A stretch of 64,000 bases of DNA from Algoriphagus sp. A40 (lineage in GTDB: Bacteria > Bacteroidota > Bacteroidia > Cytophagales > Cyclobacteriaceae): assembly GCF_002002735.1 (NCBI RefSeq), contig NZ_MUNY01000061.1, positions 123,595 to 187,594 of the forward strand, in the 5' to 3' direction. Under the pieces are notes generated by a model. The model saw only the letters and a list, made by a program, of their open reading frames with translations. It did not search any database and was not told the DNA's origin. Made by a program: the position numbers and the translations under genes. Each line of letters starts with the position of its first letter. Within the stretch, counting starts at the first letter, position 1. Positions 9,150-16,596 of this stretch are shown in pieces.

Positions 9150-9340
9150 TAGGTAGCTCCGAAGGAGCCAAACTATTCATGACCCTGTACGAAGTGCAGG
9201 GTAGCCATTGAATCCTCTTCCTTTGAGCCCTGAAAGGGTGAAACTTCAATCTATCGCCCCTTCAGGGCTTCTTTTTTATTGTTGTGATTTTACCCCCGGC
9301 TACACCGGGGGTTATGAATTGTTTTGATCCTTCGGATCTA
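9150..9340. repeat. Cluster of five REP-like palindromes
   Basis: The 485-base convergent gap 8916-9400 holds no gene. Within it lie short GC-rich palindromes: GCTCCGAAGGAGC (9156-9168), arms ACCCTG/CAGGGT (9182-9202), AGCCCTGAAAGGG with its inverse copy (9226-9269), ACCCCCGG/CCGGGGGT (9292-9312) and GATCCTTCGGATC (9326-9338). This is the layout of REP/BIME-type intergenic repeats. No RAYT transposase is in the window. Confidence 0.7.
9226..9279 (+). terminator. Terminator-like hairpin after the serine hydrolase
   Basis: Long inverted arms (9226-9238 and 9257-9269) are followed by TTCTTTTTTATT. It belongs to the REP-like cluster but has the form of a Rho-independent terminator for the plus-strand gene that ends at 8915. 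Confidence 0.55.
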
Positions 9341-9400
9341 AGATTTCCAAACATTGACCTACTATCCACTACTCGAATTTGCCTCCCCAGGAAAATCCCC

Positions 9401-10555
9401 TTACAGATTCGGCCGCTGCAGCACCACTCGATAGGCTTGGATGGCACCCTGCAAAAATCCATGGGCACTGCCCCAGAGGTATAGTTGAAAAGTTCGGTGT
9501 AAGGCTTTCCCCCACTTTTCTTCGATGATTGACCGATTGGAATCCAGGCGCTTTGCCCATTCCCGGCAAGTCAGGTAATAATTATGGGTATCATCCCAAA
9601 CTCCCCGAAGCAAAAACGGCGTTTTGGCCACTTCGGCCAGGTAGTCATGCAACACCATCAGGTGGCCGTTTCCTTCAAAGACATACTTGTTCATGAAAGT
9701 CCCGTGAGAATTTCGTACCCTATCGGCACTGGCATCCAGGTAGAGGTGCCCGCCTGGCTTGAGCAGTTTTTGGTATTGCTGGAGTGAAGACTTGTAATCC
9801 GGCAAATGCTCAGTCACCCCACAGTTGACAATCGCATCGTATTGGATTCCGGGATTATGGTGAAGAAAGTGCTCCAGCAAAATTTTGCAGGGAAGGTTTT
9901 GATCGTCTATAATTTTCTGGACAAAAGCCTGAGATCGCTCAGAAATCGTCAAGGAAGTCACGTGAATTCCCCTTTGCCCGGCATATTCCACGAAAGAACC
10001 CCAGCCCCCTCCTATTTCCAGGATTTTGTCTCCGGGCTTCGCATGTACAGCATCAAGGGCGAATTGGAATTTTCTTGATTCGGCATCTTCCAGAGTTTCC
10101 TCATCGGATGAAAATACCGCCTGAGAGTAGGCACGGTGTCTTCGGTCCAAAAAAAGCCGGAAGAAATTCTCATCCAGATCGTAGTGTTGGGCGATCCACT
10201 TTTTGTCACTTTTGACCTGACCAAAAAGAAGGGGCTGAATCAATCTCCAAACAAAATTGAAGCCCTTGGAGTCGGAAAAAAGATCCCGCAGGGAAAGGGC
10301 TTCCATCAATTCGCCCTTTACTTCAAGGTCATCCATCAAATAAGCCCTGGCGATATTTTCCTGATCCATCGTACTCAGTGCAGCGATTGCCTGGTCGTTT
10401 TTCAGAATTAGGGAAAATCCCAGCGGAGGTGAACCAAAAACCCGTTCTTCCCCATCAGGGCTAATCAGGGAAAATGAAATTTGGAAATTTGAGGCAGGAA
10501 TGACTTCCAGTTGTTTTTGTAAAAGATCAGCAAGACGGGAAAACCTTTTCGGCAT
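9401..10555 (-). CDS. Cyclopropane-fatty-acyl-phospholipid-synthase-family SAM methyltransferase
   Basis: A 384-residue protein of the CFA synthase/mycolic acid methyltransferase family. An N-terminal lipid-binding-like domain (about 1-110) is followed by HYDLDENFFRLFLD near residue 125, the typical entry to the catalytic domain, then the SAM-binding glycine loop ILEIGGGWGSFVEYA near residue 175 and IVNCGVTEHL at motif III. The family transfers a methylene or methyl group from S-adenosylmethionine to unsaturated acyl chains of membrane phospholipids. The canonical CFA motif YIFPGG is not seen; the corresponding region reads LDASADRVRN, so the acceptor may differ from that of E. coli Cfa. It stands alone between two repeat clusters. 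Confidence 0.8.
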   Translation of the reverse strand: MPKRFSRLADLLQKQLEVIPASNFQISFSLISPDGEERVFGSPPLGFSLILKNDQAIAALSTMDQENIARAYLMDDLEVKGELMEALSLRDLFSDSKGFNFVWRLIQPLLFGQVKSDKKWIAQHYDLDENFFRLFLDRRHRAYSQAVFSSDEETLEDAESRKFQFALDAVHAKPGDKILEIGGGWGSFVEYAGQRGIHVTSLTISERSQAFVQKIIDDQNLPCKILLEHFLHHNPGIQYDAIVNCGVTEHLPDYKSSLQQYQKLLKPGGHLYLDASADRVRNSHGTFMNKYVFEGNGHLMVLHDYLAEVAKTPFLLRGVWDDTHNYYLTCREWAKRLDSNRSIIEEKWGKALHRTFQLYLWGSAHGFLQGAIQAYRVVLQRPNL

Positions 10556-10639
10556 AAAAATCTAGAAATTGGTTTGGATAAAGAACAGCGTCAATAATTT
10601 ATGGATTTTTGGATTCTTTACAAAAGGGATATAGCCCAA

Positions 10640-11105
10640 CCCATTTCCCAATCTTGGGCTAAAGCCCGAGGTGATAGGTAATCTCCTTTAGGAATGGGCT
10701 AAAGCACCATTCCAATTCATAGCCGATAAATACCCATCCATGAATTGCCTCCTGCCCCGATAGCTATCGTTGCTGGGGGGTAGAAATCATGCAATAGGCA
10801 TCTGGGCTTTAGCCCAATCCATTTCCCCATCTTGTGCTAAAGCCCAATGATATTTGTGAACCATTTTTGGAATGGGGGAATGCCACATTCCAATTCAATA
10901 AGCTGGAAACCAGTCTATGAATTGCCCCCAGCTTCAGCTGGGGGATAGAAAATTATCACAGGCCATTCTGGGCTTTAGCCCAATCATTCAGACAGCTTTA
11001 GGGTAATGGAATTACAAATTCTAAAAGATAAAAAAGCGTAGATGCTCCCGATGGCCATCGTGGACTACGATTAGGCAAACATTCTACTCCCAGCTGGGAA
11101 AAGTA
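10640..11105. repeat. Second cluster of REP-like palindromes
   Basis: The 585-base gap 10556-11140 has no gene. It contains repeated GGGCTAAAGCCC or GGGCTTTAGCCC palindromes (10656-10667, 10804-10815, 10970-10981), perfect 12-mers CGATAGCTATCG (10758-10769), CGATGGCCATCG (11049-11060) and TCCCAGCTGGGA (11088-11099), and the longer CCCCCAGCTTCAGCTGGGGG (10925-10944). The block between successive GGGCT palindromes repeats in degenerate form (ATTCCAATTCAT..., TGAATTGCC...CCC), so the cluster probably grew by duplication. Confidence 0.7.
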
Positions 11106-11140
11106 GTAGACTACGCCGAGGTGGCGGATCAATCGATCAC

Positions 11141-12238
11141 CTAACCTGCCATTGATACGCCAATCCACTTGCCTATTCCAAACGTGATCGCCGCGGCAGC
11201 CAAGCCAAACAGCACCTGACGGAATCCGGAGAACCAAATGGACTTTCCGGTAAATAGCGTAATGGCTGAACCAATCCCAAAAAGGCCGATCGCACTGAAC
11301 AAGGCACTGACCAAAACGGCTTTGAGTCCTCCCAGAAACATAAACGGGATCACCGGAATAATCGCTCCCACTCCAAATAAAATAAAAGAGGTGATGGCCG
11401 CTTCCATTGCTGATCCTTGTAGATCCTGGGTATTGATCCCAAGTTCCTCCTTCACCAACACCTCATGGGCATGATCGGTATCGCCAATGACTTTCTTCGC
11501 CATTTGAAGCGCTTGCACTTCAGGCACACCCTTGGAAAGATAGATCAACGCCAATTCCTGCTCCTCCCCCTCCGGATTGGCCTCCAATTCCTCCATTTCC
11601 AGGTTCATTTGATTTTCAAAAAGTTCCTGTGAACTCTTCACCGAGATCCATTCGCCCAGAGCCATGGATAATGCACCTGCCAAAAGGCCTGCGAGTCCAG
11701 TCAACAGCACGGTATCCTGACCGCTCGTGGCTCCGGCGATACCCATTACCAAACTGAAGTTGGAGACCAGGCCGTCATTACCGCCCAAGACCGCCGCTCG
11801 AAGGGCATTGCCTCCAACGGATCGGTGTCGCTTTTCAAATCGGGCCAGATTGGATCCAGAAACTGTTTTGGAGCTGTTCAGGATATTTTTGAGGATCGTG
11901 ACGTGGGCGGTATCAGAGATGGAGGAGGTGGTTTTGGATTTTTGTCTGGCTCCGGCGATGGCCGTAGAGATGCTCTTCTCGGTATCCAACAAAACTCCAA
12001 GCACATAGTCATAGCCGAAGATCTTACCGATGAAAGCCAACGTTTTCGCTCTCCCCGAAGGCTTGGGAAGTTGCGCTGGATCCAAATTGAATTTCTTGGC
12101 AAAAGCCACCGCATGGGTATGCTCGATCTCACTCATTTGACGGAAAACCACGGCCACGTTTTCGTCCTCTTCGTGATCTGCCAAAAGCTGATAGAGGTAG
12201 CCGGCATCAATTTCGGTTTGGATGTTTTTCAGGTTCAT
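11141..12238 (-). CDS. Ferritin-like domain fused to VIT1/CCC1 transporter (MbfA type)
   Basis: A 365-residue two-domain protein. Residues 1-130 form a rubrerythrin-like di-iron helical domain rich in E and H (YLYQLLADHEEDENVAVVF, EIEHTHAVAFAKKF). Residues from about 145 form the VIT1/DUF125 transporter (ALRAAVLGGNDGLVSNFSLV, several membrane helices, a charged loop EEQELALIYLSKGVP). Proteins of this layout (membrane-bound ferritin A) export iron or manganese from the cytoplasm under metal or peroxide load. The gene starts 3 bases after the stop of a small pore-like membrane protein, so the two are translationally coupled. Confidence 0.85.
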   Translation of the reverse strand: MNLKNIQTEIDAGYLYQLLADHEEDENVAVVFRQMSEIEHTHAVAFAKKFNLDPAQLPKPSGRAKTLAFIGKIFGYDYVLGVLLDTEKSISTAIAGARQKSKTTSSISDTAHVTILKNILNSSKTVSGSNLARFEKRHRSVGGNALRAAVLGGNDGLVSNFSLVMGIAGATSGQDTVLLTGLAGLLAGALSMALGEWISVKSSQELFENQMNLEMEELEANPEGEEQELALIYLSKGVPEVQALQMAKKVIGDTDHAHEVLVKEELGINTQDLQGSAMEAAITSFILFGVGAIIPVIPFMFLGGLKAVLVSALFSAIGLFGIGSAITLFTGKSIWFSGFRQVLFGLAAAAITFGIGKWIGVSMAG

Positions 12239-12241
12239 GGA

Positions 12242-12628
12242 TTAGAAGTTTTCAGGATTGGAGTCTTCCACGTGTAGGATATGTAGAAGTCGGTGGATAA
12301 TGGGAGCAAAAAAAACTGCCGTAATACTCAAAAAGGCAACTCCACTGTACAAGGCATAAAAGGAAGAAAACAACTTACCTACATCGGTTTTCATCTCTGT
12401 GATGGGTCCCATGCCGGTCAGAATCATACAGGCCATGTAAAAGCTGTCCACCCAGGAAAGATCTGCCAAAAATCGATAACCAAATGTCCCAATACTGACT
12501 GAAACCACCACCAGGGAAAAAGCAAATAAAGCAAAGCGGCTTACACGGATTAAGAAAGATGGGAAAGAGAGCACTTTTTGCTTCTTATTTTCTAAAATCC
12601 TTTTAGAAGAATTATTGGGTTTGGTCAT
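12242..12628 (-). CDS. Two-helix pore-loop membrane protein, potassium-channel-like
   Basis: A 128-residue protein with two hydrophobic helices (about FALFAFSLVVVSVSIGTFGY and the C-terminal YALYSGVAFLSITAVFF) around a re-entrant segment DSFYMACMILTGMGPITEM. This is the two-TM channel layout, but the potassium filter T-V-G-Y-G is replaced by T-G-M-G-P. It may therefore conduct another ion or not be a channel. The start at 12628 (MTKPNN) is preferred over 12640. It is 3 bases upstream of the ferritin/VIT1 gene, hence one operon and possibly a shared role in cation homeostasis (inference). Confidence 0.7.
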   Translation of the reverse strand: MTKPNNSSKRILENKKQKVLSFPSFLIRVSRFALFAFSLVVVSVSIGTFGYRFLADLSWVDSFYMACMILTGMGPITEMKTDVGKLFSSFYALYSGVAFLSITAVFFAPIIHRLLHILHVEDSNPENF

Positions 12629-12754
12629 ATGTCCGATCAAAAAAACCTATTCCTAAGTTAACCTTTATTCCATTAGCTTATGGGATGGCTGACCTACTAA
12701 GACTGTTTGGAGAATGCCTATTGTTTCTGAATATGGGTATGAAAGGCCATCTGG

Positions 12755-12785
12755 AAAAGAAAAAGGAAAGTCACAGACCTTCCTT
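12755..12785 (-). terminator. Terminator of the Rieske/DUF5777/YceI operon
   Basis: Arms AAGGAAAGTC (12763-12772) and GACCTTCCTT (12776-12785) form a hairpin with one mismatch. The minus strand then reads TTTTTCTTTTCC. It is 25 bases after the YceI stop codon. Confidence 0.6.
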
Positions 12786-12809
12786 TTTCAACCTAAACCA
12801 ATCCTATGC

Positions 12810-13358
12810 TTACTTTTTTGCCAAAGTCATTTTGCCAGTTACATCGATTGTTTCTGCTATTTTGGTTATTACCAGAGAGGGAACTTCAATCTGATAGTCC
12901 TCTGTCCTCACCTGAAATTTGAAGTCTAACTTTAGCTCGCTTCCATTAGACACTATTGTTCCATGTACAGTTACGGGCTTGGTTACCCCGTGAATCGTTA
13001 AGCTTCCTTCGGCATTTACAGGGTAAGAACCTGATACCGTCAAATCCACCTGCTCTTTGATTTTTCCTTTAAAGGTGGCCGTAGGGTACTTTTCGCTTTC
13101 CAGGTAATTCTCATTGAAATGCTCCTGCATCAGTTTATTGGGAAAGGCGAAATCCGTGATTTTCATCTGTACTGCCAGTTCCCTGGAAGTGGAATTGATG
13201 ATACTTCCTGTCTTTTTGTTTACCGCCTCAATGGTCTCAAGTGGGGTATCGGAGTAAAAGGAAACCTCTCCCGTTGACGTTCCATACAGGGTTTGCCCTT
13301 GGGCATGGCCGACCTGGAGCAGGAAAATCAATGCGATTACTTTTAAATAAGTTCTCAT
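12810..13358 (-). CDS. YceI-family periplasmic lipocalin-like protein
   Basis: A 182-residue protein with a signal peptide (MRTYLKVIALIFLLQVGHAQ). The YceI beta-barrel signature is visible: GEVSFYSDTPLETIEAVNKK near the start of the mature part, FPNKLMQEHFNENYLESEKY in the middle and GSLTIHGVTKPV near residue 125. YceI proteins bind isoprenoid or other hydrophobic ligands in the periplasm. Its start overlaps the preceding DUF5777 gene by 4 bases (ATGA), so it is the last gene of a coupled Rieske-DUF5777-YceI operon. Confidence 0.85.
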   Translation of the reverse strand: MRTYLKVIALIFLLQVGHAQGQTLYGTSTGEVSFYSDTPLETIEAVNKKTGSIINSTSRELAVQMKITDFAFPNKLMQEHFNENYLESEKYPTATFKGKIKEQVDLTVSGSYPVNAEGSLTIHGVTKPVTVHGTIVSNGSELKLDFKFQVRTEDYQIEVPSLVITKIAETIDVTGKMTLAKK

Positions 13359-14314
13359 TTGTCTTTGTGTTTGGCGCCTTTGTCAAAGCTGAATGTCCGT
13401 GCAATGTTGAATCCGTAATAGATGTCTCCGTCCTCCCAAGAACCCACCGTCTGTCCGATGAAATGCTTTTCGATCATGCCTCTGGAATTGGTAAAGTGTA
13501 GTTGGAAGACGTGCCCGCCGGTTTCGATATCCACTCCGATCGAAATGGCATCATGATAGGGATAAGCTTTTCCGGTACTTGCCTCATAGGATCCTGGATC
13601 GGAAAAGGCATGGTAATATTCTCCTGAAAGCGTAAACCTCTTTGTCAACTTATACCTTCCGCCAAAGCCCAATGCCCAAAGGTCATTGGAAATAGAGGGA
13701 TCCTCGACCTTATTGTAATGAAGGAAAGTCGGCATCACCTGAAGGGAAAGTTTCTCGTTGAATTTCCTCGCGATCAGGGCCTGTCCCCAATAGGAATAAC
13801 GCTCCATGTTGTTGTCAAAGCGCATTTCTGCCCCTGATTCCATCACGTAGCCAGTTTCCATGGTGTTGATTGCCCAGCCTGCCAAGCCGGTGACAGTGAC
13901 CGGAAATTTATTGGATTGCCTCAGTACCTTGTATTTGGTATAAAGGTCGTAGGTCTTTTCCAAAGAACTCCTCCCCGCTCCTACCAACCAATTATCAGTC
14001 AGTCCATACTCCAATCCCAATCGGATTTTTGCTTCATCCAAGCCAAAGAAATTGGCGATGAACCCGCTGTTGACAGCCCCGAATCTGTGGGAAATCCAGA
14101 AGTTGAGATGGTTTTTGGAGACAGTCTCAATGGTCTGTCCATTGATCATCCGGGAGCCTTTGAAGGTTGCCAGGGTATAGACAGGATCCTTGGATTGCTC
14201 CTCATCCAACATCTTCAGCAAATCATCCTGGGCTTTGGCCTCCGGCATCCAACTCAATCCAATACATCCTGCCAAAACGAGTGGCAACAGCTTCTTTATT
14301 AAGTTTCGGTTCAT
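13355..14314 (-). CDS. DUF5777-family outer-membrane beta-barrel protein
   Basis: A 319-residue protein with a signal peptide (cleavage near PEAKAQ). After a short linker comes ATFKGSRMINGQTIETV and LNFWISHRFGAVNSGF, typical of DUF5777. The rest alternates short amphipathic strands with turns (for example WLVGAGRSSLEKTYDLYTKY), as in outer-membrane barrels, and ends with a strand near FNIARTFSF. The molecular function is unknown. It lies between a Rieske protein (3 bases upstream) and YceI (4-base overlap), so the three probably act together in an envelope redox or lipid process. Confidence 0.75.
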   Translation of the reverse strand: MNRNLIKKLLPLVLAGCIGLSWMPEAKAQDDLLKMLDEEQSKDPVYTLATFKGSRMINGQTIETVSKNHLNFWISHRFGAVNSGFIANFFGLDEAKIRLGLEYGLTDNWLVGAGRSSLEKTYDLYTKYKVLRQSNKFPVTVTGLAGWAINTMETGYVMESGAEMRFDNNMERYSYWGQALIARKFNEKLSLQVMPTFLHYNKVEDPSISNDLWALGFGGRYKLTKRFTLSGEYYHAFSDPGSYEASTGKAYPYHDAISIGVDIETGGHVFQLHFTNSRGMIEKHFIGQTVGSWEDGDIYYGFNIARTFSFDKGAKHKDK

Positions 14315-14316
14315 CT

Positions 14317-14769
14317 TTATAAGAAAACCTTAAGGCTTGTTCCGCTAAATTCTGTTTGATAGGTTTTCAGTCCTTTTTTCCCCTCCGAATTCAGTCCATT
14401 TCCTCCAGTACCAAACCTTGCCCCATGTTCAGGGCAATAGAATTCCCCATTTCGGAAATTGACCTTCTTTTTCCCTTCGTGAGAACATACCTGTGTGACC
14501 GCGGCAAAGGCTGTTTCAGATACCCTTGCGATAACGATACTGTTCACGATGACATAATTGCCAACTGTGTTCAATTTGGAATAGGTTGGATTGGTGAGAT
14601 CAAGAACCAATTCATTGGTGTTTCCTCCTGTACCCGGAGGCAAAGTCGGGTCCATGCTTTCGTTGACACAACTGCTCAAACCCGAGGCAGCACAATAAAC
14701 TGCAAACAAAGAAGCTCCTTTCAATCCCAGGGATTTAAGAAACTCCATCCGGTTAATTTTCTCATTCAT
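14317..14769 (-). CDS. Exported Rieske [2Fe-2S] protein
   Basis: A 150-residue protein. The N-terminus reads MNEKINRMEFLKSLGLKG and continues into a hydrophobic stretch with lipobox-like GLSSC. It resembles a Tat signal but with one arginine, so Tat export of a folded cluster protein is plausible, not certain. The two Rieske cluster motifs are intact: C-S-H (QVCSHEG) and C-P-E-H (FYCPEHGARF), giving two Cys and two His ligands. It would transfer electrons in the periplasm. It begins an operon with DUF5777 and YceI genes. No bc1 or arsenite/nitrite oxidase subunits are adjacent, so the partner is unknown. Confidence 0.85.
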   Translation of the reverse strand: MNEKINRMEFLKSLGLKGASLFAVYCAASGLSSCVNESMDPTLPPGTGGNTNELVLDLTNPTYSKLNTVGNYVIVNSIVIARVSETAFAAVTQVCSHEGKKKVNFRNGEFYCPEHGARFGTGGNGLNSEGKKGLKTYQTEFSGTSLKVFL

Positions 14770-14986
14770 GGTTTTGACTTTTAGGATGTTAAGTAAATTT
14801 AGCGGTGCCCTCCTTCAGGTTTCCTTAGCTAAATCTTAAGATTGGCTTAAAAGAAAAACGACATAAGGGGAGCCTTTCTTTTAGTATCAGTAATCAGAAC
14901 TTTTGTCACCTGCAAAACTGAAATTGTTGACAGTTTTTATAAAAATTCAAGTACGCTTCCTTCAGCGAATTCTAAACTGGGGTTTT

Positions 14987-15020
14987 GAAAAATAACCCCA
15001 GAGGAATCCTCCGGGGCTAT
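14987..15020 (-). terminator. Terminator of the inorganic-carbon uptake operon
   Basis: A stem-loop (ATAACCCCAGAGGA / TCCGGGGCTAT, 14992-15020) lies 27 bases after the porin stop. The minus strand continues GGTTATTTTTC. It separates the DAB operon from the Rieske operon. Confidence 0.65.
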
Positions 15021-15046
15021 TGGTCAACTTATCAACATAACCTTAC

Positions 15047-16393
15047 TTAAAATGAAAATTGGTATTGCAGCACGAGCATGCCTTTGCGGGGATCTGATTC
15101 ATTTTTAACCAGTTTTTCAGTCTCCCCTTTTGCTAAGATCGGCCTGCTTTGGTAATCCAACGAAAGCTTGGACCGATGCCCTGCCTGAAGCCAGTTGACG
15201 CCTACATCATAGGTAGTGATCGCTGTTTCCACTCGCTGGTAATCCGAAACGATAAATTGGGCATAGGGCTGAAGTGTGCCCAGTTTGCCCAGCAGGTCCT
15301 TTTTCATCAAATAGCCTACCTGTGCATAGTAAACCTGCCCGGTGCCGATTAGCGGGATATTGTTTCCGGGACCATTGAAAGATCCCTGATCATTTACTCC
15401 ATTTGCGGGATTCATTGCCCCGGCACTTCGCAGGTAGTTTGGACCGAAATCGTAATCAATCAATGCCGCATAGGCTGTCAACGCGGTTCCTTTTTCCACA
15501 TTTATAGGTGCGTCATAAAAGACATCCAAGCCGACTTGTTTACTGCCTTGCTGAATTACCTGTCCGGCGTCAATTTCGCGGTATTCCATGGCATGATCCT
15601 GGGTCGAAAAACCCCCACCAATATTAAAGACCCTCTTTTTACCCAAATAGGTACCGGTCATATAGGGAATCTGATTGGCTTCTTTGTCCAGAAACTGCCA
15701 GAAGAAATACCCCTGATAATTGATTGCCGGGGCGGCCGCACTGTAGTAAGCAATGTTGGAAACATTGTTCGGCAAGACAGGAATCGGGCTTAAAGCAGTC
15801 TGAACCGGGAAGGGATTGGATACTGAAATACGATAATCCAATTTCCCCAATTGACCTTTTGCATAGACACCGAGCTTCCTCACAAACTGATCAGTGACGT
15901 CATTGGTCGCTTCTTCGATGTAAGGCAAATCCAATCCCAGGATTGAGCCTACCGAAGAGGAGGAATAGCGCACGGTTCCATTCCAACCGTGGAGTCCGGC
16001 TCCCAGACTCAGTTTGGATTTGATCACGGCATATTCTGCAGTCACGTCATGGAGGAAAAGACCGGGCTTTCTACCGGAAAGTGACCCAAAACTGTTTATC
16101 CCAAACTGGGTGTAGACAAAAACCTGATCGGTAATCTGTCCCATCACCTGATAGCGGACCCGTCTGAGTCCCACATCAAAGGTCTGATCTTTGGGAGTAC
16201 CAAAAACCGTAGATCCAGGGTTCAGGTCCGTGTACCGGACCCAGATTTGACCGAGTCCGGTTCCTTTGACCCAGTGGGTCTGCTCTTGATTCAGAAATAG
16301 TTTGACTTCTTTATCAGTCTGGGCTTTGGCAGAAGTAATAATTGCCATCATAAGTATCCCAGCCAACAGAAGCATATGGCTATATTTTTTCAC
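15047..16393 (-). CDS. Porin-like outer-membrane protein of the DAB operon
   Basis: A 448-residue protein with a signal peptide ending near TSAKAQ. The mature chain is rich in aromatic, alternating strands (QIWVRYTDLNPG, GLRRVRYQVMGQITDQVFVY) and ends LVLQYQFSF, whose terminal Phe is the usual sorting signal of outer-membrane barrels. The overall pattern matches phosphate/anion-selective porins of Bacteroidota. It is the last gene after dabA, dabB and SulP on the same strand, 203 bases from SulP, and may admit bicarbonate or a counter-ion through the outer membrane (inference). Confidence 0.75.
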   Translation of the reverse strand: MKKYSHMLLLAGILMMAIITSAKAQTDKEVKLFLNQEQTHWVKGTGLGQIWVRYTDLNPGSTVFGTPKDQTFDVGLRRVRYQVMGQITDQVFVYTQFGINSFGSLSGRKPGLFLHDVTAEYAVIKSKLSLGAGLHGWNGTVRYSSSSVGSILGLDLPYIEEATNDVTDQFVRKLGVYAKGQLGKLDYRISVSNPFPVQTALSPIPVLPNNVSNIAYYSAAAPAINYQGYFFWQFLDKEANQIPYMTGTYLGKKRVFNIGGGFSTQDHAMEYREIDAGQVIQQGSKQVGLDVFYDAPINVEKGTALTAYAALIDYDFGPNYLRSAGAMNPANGVNDQGSFNGPGNNIPLIGTGQVYYAQVGYLMKKDLLGKLGTLQPYAQFIVSDYQRVETAITTYDVGVNWLQAGHRSKLSLDYQSRPILAKGETEKLVKNESDPRKGMLVLQYQFSF

Positions 16394-16596
16394 GTTTAAA
16401 TGCTTTTTGGTTGAAAATGAGACTCCGGGGCACCAATTGAATGGTGCCCGAAATCCGGTTAAACCAGGTTTGAGGTTTAATTTTTTGATTGAATAGGATG
16501 CATCAAATCTCCCAGCCTCTTTTGAGGCAGGTGTTTAAATCACCGAGATGTTGATTTTGAAATTTGGCCTATACCGAATTCAATCTTTGCAAAAGA

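Noticed and set aside
16428..16449. An 8-bp hairpin (GGGCACCA / TGGTGCCC) upstream of the porin
   Set aside because: No T-run follows on either strand; it may be a leader structure but does not qualify as a terminator.
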